Positions 1 through 4,856 of a DNA stretch of 9,731 nucleotides are shown here, one piece after another. The DNA lies in the NCBI GenBank assembly GCA_005884305.1, contig VAYL01000069.1:1-9731 (forward strand), in the 5' to 3' direction. The notes under the pieces are model-generated. The model ran no database searches, was not told the DNA's origin, and saw nothing but the letters and a program-made list of their open reading frames with translations. Numbering within the stretch: position 1 is the stretch's first letter; each line of letters opens with the position of its first letter. The DNA is from Actinomycetota bacterium. Lineage in GTDB: Bacteria; Actinomycetota; Thermoleophilia; Solirubrobacterales; 70-9. The position numbers and the translations under genes were made by a program.

Positions 1-182
1 TGGTGGAGGAAGGGCCTAACGTCGTTGCCCTCATCCATCTCAATGGCCGGGGTAAGACCAGCGGGGTCGAGGTCGACGTTCGCTTCTACGCGCAGATCAG
101 GGTGCAGGACGGCAAGGTCGTCTACATCTATGACCATGAGGAAAGGGCAGCCGCCCTCGAAGCCGCCGGGCTCGGCGAGTAG
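1..182 (+). CDS. SnoaL-like / NTF2-fold protein, C-terminal part
   Basis: The open frame enters from the left edge (first full codon at 3) and stops at TAG 180-182, giving about 59 residues. It carries the usual end of the SnoaL-like (nuclear transport factor 2 fold) family: an N-G-R-G-K-x-S-G turn, a strand with DVRFYAQ, then DGKVVYIYDHEER and the terminal helix LEAAGL. Members are small cone-shaped alpha+beta barrels. Some are polyketide cyclases or ketosteroid isomerase relatives, but most have no known substrate, so the function is open. The start lies outside the window. The DNA encoding its last residues recurs at 575-601, and a typical SnoaL start (MSQENV) begins three bases after its stop, which suggests a tandem family copy once followed it. 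The family call is by motif recognition from memory. Confidence 0.75.
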   Translation, partial: VEEGPNVVALIHLNGRGKTSGVEVDVRFYAQIRVQDGKVVYIYDHEERAAALEAAGLGE

Positions 183-184
183 CG

Positions 185-271
185 ATGTCGCAGGAGAACG
201 TCGCCGGTTTCATTCAAGGGCCGAAACGAGTGTCGGATAGGGTCGCCTCGACCCCGAGCAAGGAGAACTGA
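185..271 (+). pseudogene. Head fragment of a second SnoaL-like gene
   Basis: ATG at 185 opens a 28-codon frame that begins M-S-Q-E-N-V, the usual first residues of actinobacterial SnoaL-like proteins, and is closed by TGA at 269-271. After these six residues the sequence no longer resembles the family. It lies three bases after the stop of a SnoaL-like gene and just before the 93-aa gene at 275. The simplest reading is the remnant of a tandem paralogue. A short translated leader is an alternative. The match is only six residues, so confidence is low. Confidence 0.3.
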
Positions 272-274
272 CCG

Positions 275-556
275 ATGAGCATCGTTGTCCGCTTCGCCCC
301 GCCGTCGCCGCCCCCCACGTCTCAGTACGACGAAACCATCCGCCGCCTGGAAGGGGATGGCGGTGAGTTCCCCCCGGATGGGTTGGAATACCACATCGCC
401 TTCCTCGTGGATGGCGGCATCCGTGTTAGCGAGATCTGGGACTCGCGGGAGAAGTGGGAGGCGTTCGGCGAGCGTCTGATGCCGATACTGGCCGACGTGG
501 GGATCGAGCCAGGCGAGCCGGAGGTCTTCGAGGTCCACAACATCATCAGGCGCTAG
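275..556 (+). CDS. Conserved hypothetical protein, 93 aa
   Basis: Intact 93-residue frame with a convincing ribosome site: AAGGAG at 260-265, nine bases before ATG 275. The protein begins MSIVVRFAPP, has a central hydrophobic strand in EYHIAFLVDGG, then RVSEIWDSREKWEAFGERLMPIL and ends EVFEVHNIIRR. The beta-alpha-beta alternation with W-D-S-R-E-x-W-x-A-F resembles small dimeric alpha/beta-barrel (ferredoxin-like, ABM-type) proteins, in which the Trp/Phe helix packs on the sheet. I recognise it as a recurring small soluble actinobacterial protein with no known function. There is no signal peptide or membrane segment. It sits between SnoaL-like fragments, another small alpha+beta fold, but the two are not evidently homologous. 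A hairpin at 608-635 may end its transcript. Confidence 0.75.
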   Translation: MSIVVRFAPPSPPPTSQYDETIRRLEGDGGEFPPDGLEYHIAFLVDGGIRVSEIWDSREKWEAFGERLMPILADVGIEPGEPEVFEVHNIIRR

Positions 557-574
557 CCGACACGGCCTATTAGG

Positions 575-601
575 CTCGAAGCCGCCGGGCTGCGGGAGTA
601 A
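575..601 (+). pseudogene. Tail fragment of a SnoaL-like gene
   Basis: These 27 bases encode L-E-A-A-G-L-R-E followed by TAA. They align without gaps to 156-182, the end of the SnoaL-like gene at the left edge: the first 17 bases are identical, and the rest differ at a few positions. The frame has no start of its own; the preceding in-frame stop is the TAG of the 93-aa gene at 554-556. With the MSQENV head at 185, it suggests that a SnoaL-like copy lost its middle, or was split, around the 93-aa gene. A chance match to a short conserved motif cannot be excluded. Confidence 0.3.
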
Positions 602-607
602 CCGCCG

Positions 608-635
608 GCTTCTGCTTTGCGCGAAAAGCAGAAGC
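608..635 (+). terminator. Perfect 11-bp hairpin, possible terminator
   Basis: The arms 608-618 (GCTTCTGCTTT) and 625-635 (AAAGCAGAAGC) are exact reverse complements around a 6-base loop. It lies 52 bases after the stop of the 93-aa gene and 54 bases beyond the end of the minus-strand Rep remnant, so it could end transcription from either side. No T-tract follows on either strand, so intrinsic termination is uncertain; it could also be an inverted-repeat protein site. Confidence 0.35.
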
Positions 636-688
636 GGTTAGATCGGCATTGGCGGCGCCCGATTGCCGCCGTGGGTCCAGTTCATGGC

Positions 689-1525
689 TCACACAAGAGA
701 CGGGGACCATTGATCGAGCTCGCGGTGATGGTGCGGACGCTGATCTCGTCGCTTCAGGATCCACGCAAACCGCCGCAGCCGCAGCGCCCGCATCGTTACG
801 CGTGAACCCTGGGTGAGCCGGTGGGAAACGTGGATGATCGATCGGGGCATCTGTCCCGACCGCACCGATTCCTCGAGCGTGAGCTTGCCGTTCTTGCCGT
901 TAACGAAGTAGCTAGACAAGTATGCGGCTGCGGCGTGGGGTTCGCGGACCCGGTGCTGTCGCTCTACGTAGCCAAACCCGTGTGAGGAGCGAGCCGGTCA
1001 AGCTCTTCCAGGTAGCGGTCGGCTCCTCGTTTCTCCTCCACGGTTGAGTAGGCGAGTACGGGATGGGCGTGGAGAAGCCCTCGCTTCTGTAGCTCGAACA
1101 CTCGGACGAGCAGCCAGGGCCGGAATCCCGCCCTAATACAGGCTTGGTAAGCGGCCCGATTGAGATCCCGCCACCGCATCGCTACGTCGTCGTTCCAGGG
1201 CGCTGATCGGTCGACGCGAACCCGGCACCCCGAGATCACCACCGTGCTTGTGCGCCCCGAGGTGCCGGCAGTGGTATTCGTCCCATTTCATTCCCCCGTC
1301 AACTCCCGGCGCCGTCACCGCCGATACGAGGACCCGAGGGGCTTTGACGCCCGGCGGCACTTGCTCCGCGTACTCGCTCAGGTTCGCGAACAGCTTGCGG
1401 CGCTGATCGCCCGCCCAAAGGTGCGAATAACCCGGACAACGACGCCGACGACAGCTTTGAAGCGGGTACGGGATCCGCCTGCCGCAGTGTGGGCAGCGGC
1501 CCCAGCATCGAGCGACTGGCGCCCG
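689..1525 (-). pseudogene. RepSA-like rolling-circle replication initiator, broken
   Basis: Read on the minus strand, three frames joined end to end give one coherent protein. First is a zinc-ribbon part with RCPHCG and SCRRRRCPGY, then SHLWAGDQRRKLFANL and VSAVTAPGVDGG, ending GAHKHGGDLG. After a frame change comes CRVRVDRSAPW, WRDLNRAAYQACIRAGFRPW and LLHAHPVLAY, whose H-A-H at 1063-1071 fits the metal-binding HUH motif of Rep nucleases. After a second change it continues GFGYVERQ, AAAAYLSSYFVNGKNGK and MPRSIIHVSHRLTQ, to TGA 689-691. One extra base in the C-run 1228-1231 and one missing base near 980-984 explain the shifts. An in-frame TGA (1526-1528) follows LYVEHFRVIGVHGSDK, which may be the true N-terminus. 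Such proteins start plasmid or integrative-element replication in Actinobacteria. With three lesions it is surely non-functional, barring sequence errors. Confidence 0.8.
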
Positions 1526-1557
1526 TCACTTGTCGGAGCCGTGGACGCCAATCACGC

Positions 1558-1613
1558 GGAAGTGCTCCACGTAGAGGCGGATTTTCGGCTCTAAGGGCCG
1601 AAGGAGCGCTTCC
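1558..1613 (+). repeat. Nested inverted repeat (11-bp plus 6-bp stems)
   Basis: Outer arms 1558-1568 (GGAAGTGCTCC) and 1603-1613 (GGAGCGCTTCC) pair over 11 positions with one G-T wobble. Inside, 1584-1589 (TTCGGC) and 1597-1602 (GCCGAA) form a perfect 6-bp stem with loop TCTAAGG, stacking directly on the outer 3' arm. It lies between the broken Rep gene and the tRNA-like end. It may be element DNA (attachment-site arms, an origin structure) or part of a degenerate class II tRNA-like fold. It could also encode the Rep N-terminus, and the role is unknown. Confidence 0.4.
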
Positions 1614-1638
1614 ACCGGTTCGATTCCGGTAGGCGCCT
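1614..1638 (+). other. Orphan tRNA 3' end (probable att site)
   Basis: ACCGG (1614-1618), loop TTCGATT (1619-1625) and CCGGT (1626-1630) form a perfect tRNA T-arm whose loop fits the TTCRANY consensus. AGGCGCC (1631-1637) would be the 3' acceptor strand and T1638 the discriminator base; CCA is not encoded. A partner GGCGCCT is absent at the right distance upstream: the nearest candidate, at 1518, is too far and mispairs at one position. So there is no complete tRNA. U73 is the hallmark of tRNA-Cys, and from memory actinobacterial tRNA-Cys has this kind of end, so Cys is the best guess. Read on the other strand it gives A-P-T-G-I-E-P-V, a known artefact of antisense tRNA translation. Confidence 0.55.
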
Positions 1639-1704
1639 CTTCGACACTCCGCTCACGACCCGGTGCCGATACTTCAGGCGGACGGGCGGTGTTGCTGCCA
1701 GGTA

Positions 1705-1836
1705 ATGGTCCGACACGGGGCGAGCATTACCGGCTTGGGTGTCTGCGCAATGACCCTCGGTCTCGCGTTCGTGTTGCTGACGGCGTCGGCGAGTGGTGCC
1801 GCGATCCATCGCTATCCGTCGTTCATCGACACGTAG
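1705..1836 (+). CDS. Possible 43-aa single-pass membrane peptide
   Basis: ATG 1705 opens a 43-codon frame ending TAG 1834-1836. Residues 8-33 are strongly hydrophobic (ITGLGVCAMTLG, then LAFVLLTASASG), flanked by MVRHGAS and a polar HRYPSFIDT tail, so the peptide could span the membrane once or act as a signal-anchor. There is no good ribosome site: only AGG two bases before the ATG. I do not recognise the sequence. The surrounding 1639-1881 holds nothing else I can support, so this may be chance. Confidence 0.2.
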   Translation: MVRHGASITGLGVCAMTLGLAFVLLTASASGAAIHRYPSFIDT

Positions 1837-1881
1837 CGAACCGTCGTCGGATCCGAAGGCCTATCTCGATACGGTTGCTTC

Positions 1882-2220
1882 ATGGACCCCGACCGGGCGC
1901 GTGAACTCCTGGCCGCCGAGCGCGAACGCATCGAGAACGCGATCGCCGATCTTCGGCGGGAGGCGCCCGATGAGTCGGATGCGCGCGTCGAGCCCGGTGA
2001 CGAGGACGACGAGGGGCTCTATCAGGGCGAGTTCGACGCCGGGCGCGCTCAGGACTACCAGGACCAGCTCGCGGCGCTGGAGCGTGCGGAGGCGCGGCTC
2101 GAGCAGGGCACGTACGGCCTCTCGGTGGTGAGTGGGAAGCCGATCCCCGACGGGCGGCTAGAGGCCTATCCGCTGGCTGAACGCACCGTCGAGGAGGAGC
2201 ACGGCGGGCGCGACGGCTGA
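1882..2220 (+). CDS. TraR/DksA-like regulator without zinc-finger cysteines
   Basis: A 112-residue acidic protein in two parts. Residues 1-75 are charged and helical (DPDRARELLAAERERIENAI near the start, QDQLAALERAEARLEQG near 57-76), as in the coiled coil that DksA/TraR inserts into the RNA polymerase secondary channel. Residues 76-101 (GTYGLSVVSGKPIPDGRLEA, then PLAERTV) match the family zinc-finger block, usually GxYGxCxxCGxxIxxxRLxAxPxAxxC. Every cysteine has been replaced (S, S, T), and the protein has none at all, so it cannot bind zinc there. Family members modulate transcription or the stringent response. This one may work without metal or have another job. The start ATG 1882 has no clear Shine-Dalgarno, and no upstream alternative looks better. 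It converges on zwf. Confidence 0.75.
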   Translation: MDPDRARELLAAERERIENAIADLRREAPDESDARVEPGDEDDEGLYQGEFDAGRAQDYQDQLAALERAEARLEQGTYGLSVVSGKPIPDGRLEAYPLAERTVEEEHGGRDG

Positions 2221-2241
2221 GCTTTTGGGGACGCGACAACG

Positions 2242-2270
2242 CGGACGGTTCGTCCGGATTCCGGCGTCCG
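2242..2270. terminator. Overlapping hairpins between converging genes
   Basis: The 71-base gap between the DksA-like stop and the zwf stop contains CGGACG (2242-2247), which can pair with CGTCCG at 2251-2256 (3-base loop) or at 2265-2270. In the second form an inner CCGG-ATT-CCGG hairpin (2254-2264) also pairs. The position between converging genes fits a two-way terminator. Neither side has a T-tract, so the call rests on placement and pairing only. Confidence 0.4.
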
Positions 2271-2291
2271 TCCCTCATAGCGACGGGCGGC

Positions 2292-3738
2292 TCAGGCGTG
2301 CTCGGCGGCCGGCTCGGGCTGCAGGTCGCGCCAGCGGCGCTCAAACGGCAGCCGCCAGCGGTTCGGGGCGATCAGGTCGCGGATCTGCCCCGGGCCCCAG
2401 GACCCCTGCGGATACGGGATGACCTCGGGCGGGTTCTTCAGAAGCGGGTCCGAGATCGCCCAGAGGCGCTCGATGCCCTGGGCCGTCGTGAAGAGCGTGT
2501 GGTCGCCCAGCATCGCGTCACGGATCAGGCGCTCGTAGGCCTCGAGCGTGTCCTCCTCGCGGTGGACCTCGTGGAGTGAGAACTGCATGCTCACCTTCTC
2601 GAGGTTCATGAACGGGCCGGGCCGCTTGCCGTAGAACGCCCCACTCGCCGACGCCCGAGCCGGCGGGGAACATCGTCGTCGGCGGCTCGCGGAAGGCGAT
2701 CGAGATGATCCGCGCGCCCTCGGCCATCGCCTTGCCGGTCCGTAGGTAGAACGGCACGCCGGACCAGCGCCAGTTGTCGACCCAGGACTCCAGGGCGACG
2801 AACGTCTCGGTCTGGGAGTCCGGCGCGACGCCCTGGATCGATCGGTAGCCCTCGTACTGGCCGCGGACCACGTGCTCGGGGTCGAGCGGGCGCATCGTGC
2901 GAAAGACCTTGTTCTTCTCCTCGGTGATCGCGTTCGGCGCCAGGGCGGTCGGCGGCTCCATCGCGACGAAGGCCATGATCTGGAACAGGTGCGTCACGAC
3001 CATGTCCCGGTACGCGCCCGTCTTGTCGTAGAAGCCGCCGCGCGTTCCGACGTCGAGCGTCTCGGGCACGTCGATCTGGACGTGGTCGATGTGATTGCGG
3101 TTCCAGATCGGCTCGAACAGCCCATTCGCGAACCGCAGCGCGAGGATGTTCTGCGCCGCCTCCTTGCCGAGGAAGTGGTCGATCCGGAAGATCTGGGACA
3201 CGTCGAAGACCACGTGCACCTTGGCGTTCAGCTCCTGGGCCCACTCGAGGTCGGTCCCGAACGGCTTCTCCATGATCACGCGGGCGCGTTCGGCCAGTCC
3301 GGCTTCGCCCAGCGTGTGGATCACGTCGACGGCGGCGGCCGGCGGCACGCTCAGGTGATAGAGGCGGCGGGGGTTGCCACCAAGGTCGCGCTCAGCGGCC
3401 TTGACGGCGTCCGCGAGCGCCGCTGGCCCTCTGCCCTGCGGCACGTAGCTCAGCTGCGAGCAGAAGTTGTCGAGGGCCGCCGGGTCGTGGACCTTGCGGC
3501 CAAACTGCTCGGAGGCGTCCCTCGCCAGCCCGCGGAACGCGTGGTCGTCGATGTCCTCGAGCGACGTGCCGACGACCCGGCAATCGGGAATCAGCCCGGA
3601 CTGGTCGAGGTGGAGCAGGCCCGGCAGTAACTTTCGCTTCGCAAGATCTCCGGTTGCGCCGAAGAGGACGATGACGTGCGGCTCGATCGGCGGCAGGGCC
3701 TCGGGGGAGACGTCGCGCGGGCCGTTGGTAGAGACCAT
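2292..3738 (-). pseudogene. zwf: Glucose-6-phosphate 1-dehydrogenase, frameshifted
   Basis: Catalyses glucose 6-phosphate + NADP+ to 6-phosphogluconolactone, the entry to the oxidative pentose phosphate pathway and a cytosolic NADPH source. From ATG 3738 the first frame has the coenzyme motif GATGDLAKRKL (residues 27-37), EKPFG (157-161) and the catalytic block RIDHFLGKE (185-193, with Phe for the usual Tyr). It runs in register to GEWG at residue 367 (2638-2640). The family then continues in another frame from 2639: FYGKRPGPFMNLEKVSMQF, the DAMLGDHTLF helix and PYPQGSWGP, to the stop at 2292-2294. Both frames are good G6PD, so one gene is split. About 15-20 residues normally found before FYGK also seem missing. 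An in-frame TTG at 3747 is an alternative start; neither start has a strong ribosome site. It follows the acyltransferase gene by 43 bases, probably cotranscribed. Either truly broken or an assembly error. Confidence 0.85.
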
Positions 3739-3781
3739 CCGCGCCAACGTACCGCACCGGATCAGTCGGCCCGAATCGTGC

Positions 3782-4723
3782 TCAGCCCAGTAGCGGCAGC
3801 CGCCGCCGTCGCGCGAGCGCGTCCATGCCGCCCTGGAGGCTGGCGTGCACCTCCTCGTACTTATCCCGGAGGTAGCGGCCGTCGCCGGCTCGGTCTGGAT
3901 CCGGGTCGACCTCGATCGGATCCTGGAAAGCGGCCCGGATCTTGGCCGGGAACGGGATCTCGGGAAGCAGCGCGGGGGAGACGCCCCAGGGAGCCTGAAG
4001 CGCGACGGGGAACATCTTCAGCCGGGCGACGCGGTCGAGCTGCAGAGCCTTCGCCAGCCGGCGACCGGAGGCCAGGACCGGCATCGCATCGGGACCGCCG
4101 ACCGTGGCGATCGGGACGATGGGGACGCCGGTGAGCGTGGCGAGCTTGACGAAGCCCATCCGGCCCGCCAGGTGTGCCTCGTCGCGCTTGGTCCACTCGC
4201 GAAGCGAATCCCGCTCGCCGCCGGGATAGAGCACGACATCACGTCCGGCCGCGAGCGCCGCGCTCATGCTGTCGGGCGCTGCGGGCAGCACGCCCATCTT
4301 GCGGAAGTAGGCACCGATCACGGGGAACGCCATGAGCGCGTCGTGAGCGGTGCCGTGTAGCGGCCGGTCCTCGCCGAATTGCCGCCACCACTGGATTCCG
4401 ATGGCCCATGCGTCCCAGGGGAACGGGGCTCCGGAGTGGACTCCGACCAGCAGTGCCGGGGGCTCGGGAATCCGCTCCCATCCAGATACCTCCATCCGGA
4501 ACCAGTAGTCGAGCAGCGGATTCCAGAAGAACTTCTGGCGCTCGATGAAGGTCCAGTCACGCTCATCGAGGCTCCACGATCCGGCTCGGTCGGCCACCCA
4601 TCCCGTGACCCCGGACTTGCGCTCGCGTTTGCGGTTGACCTCGCGCCGCGCCCGGTCCGCGTGGCGCTGCGCGCGTGCGCGCGATTCGACGCGCTCGTGA
4701 TTGAGCTCTCGTACCTGTGCCAT
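3782..4723 (-). CDS. DGAT2/PlsC-like acyltransferase
   Basis: A 313-residue protein of the lysophospholipid/glycerol acyltransferase (LPLAT) superfamily. It has a very basic N-terminus (about 1-36, Arg/Lys-rich), an aromatic stretch FFWNPLLDYWF (65-75), then the active-site block VGVHSGAPFPWDAW (93-106). The spacing between H96 and D104 is that of the diacylglycerol/monoacylglycerol acyltransferase-like branch (HSGGxxPxD) rather than the classical HxxxxD of PlsC. YPGGERDSLR (166-175) is the substrate-phosphate block, and VPIVPIATVGG (200-210) the third motif. It should move acyl groups from acyl-CoA to a glycerolipid on the inner membrane face; the acceptor cannot be told. No strong membrane helix is seen. 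I prefer ATG 4723 over GTG 4726 because GAGGAG at 4732-4737 lies eight bases before it. zwf follows on the same strand, and the fatty-acid operon diverges from it. Confidence 0.82.
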   Translation of the reverse strand: MAQVRELNHERVESRARAQRHADRARREVNRKRERKSGVTGWVADRAGSWSLDERDWTFIERQKFFWNPLLDYWFRMEVSGWERIPEPPALLVGVHSGAPFPWDAWAIGIQWWRQFGEDRPLHGTAHDALMAFPVIGAYFRKMGVLPAAPDSMSAALAAGRDVVLYPGGERDSLREWTKRDEAHLAGRMGFVKLATLTGVPIVPIATVGGPDAMPVLASGRRLAKALQLDRVARLKMFPVALQAPWGVSPALLPEIPFPAKIRAAFQDPIEVDPDPDRAGDGRYLRDKYEEVHASLQGGMDALARRRRLPLLG

Positions 4724-4750
4724 CACACCATCTCCTCACCATCGCCCCTA

Positions 4751-4787
4751 CCCACTGTTGCCAGTGGGACACGTAAATGGGACATGT
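4751..4787. promoter_or_regulatory. Candidate operator in divergent promoter region
   Basis: The 133 bases between the acyltransferase (minus) and the fatty-acid operon (plus) contain a perfect inverted repeat, CCCACTG (4751-4757) TTGC CAGTGGG (4762-4768). It overlaps a direct repeat, TGGGACACGT (4765-4774) and TGGGACATGT (4778-4787), with one mismatch and a 13-base period. Such repeats often bind a repressor, for instance a TetR-type fatty-acid regulator; no regulator gene is in view. No convincing -10/-35 pair was identified on either strand. Confidence 0.4.
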
Positions 4788-4856
4788 GGCGGGCCGTGTC
4801 GCTTGAGGCACGGAGAGGCGGGTAGTTTCCCAGCGCTCGTGCCTGACGATGACCAG

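Larger units (their letters stand above)
689..1638. mobile_element. Remnant of an integrative plasmid-like element
   Basis: A decayed rolling-circle Rep gene lies directly left of an orphan tRNA 3' end in plus orientation. Integrative plasmids and AICE-type elements insert into the 3' end of tRNA genes, leaving the intact tRNA at one end and a copy of its 3' end at the other. With a plus-strand tRNA the element must lie to the left of the orphan copy, as Rep does here. No integrase, excisionase or transfer gene is visible, and the left border is not identified, so the true extent may be larger. The stretch is visibly less GC-rich than the housekeeping genes to its right. Confidence 0.45.

Noticed and set aside
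617..805. A 62-codon plus-strand frame in the Rep region
   Set aside because: Overlaps the conserved Rep C-terminal frame on the other strand and the hairpin; no ribosome site or motif.
1526..1528. TGA in the Rep frame as recoded selenocysteine or tryptophan
   Set aside because: Other genes in the window use TGA as a normal stop, and Rep has two additional frameshifts, so simple decay is the better explanation.
1584..1602. Anticodon arm of a functional amber-suppressor (CTA) or Leu (TAA) tRNA
   Set aside because: Placing CTA as anticodon breaks the stem pairs; placing TAA gives C at position 33, and no acceptor 5' strand or D-arm fits upstream.
1591..1809. A 72-codon minus-strand frame ending near the Rep gene
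   Set aside because: Contains the LPESNRW-type antisense-tRNA artefact and no protein family signal.
2872..3630. A 252-codon plus-strand frame opposite zwf
   Set aside because: Shadow of the zwf frame, with repeated VEDV/RHDHV-type low-complexity composition and no family motif.
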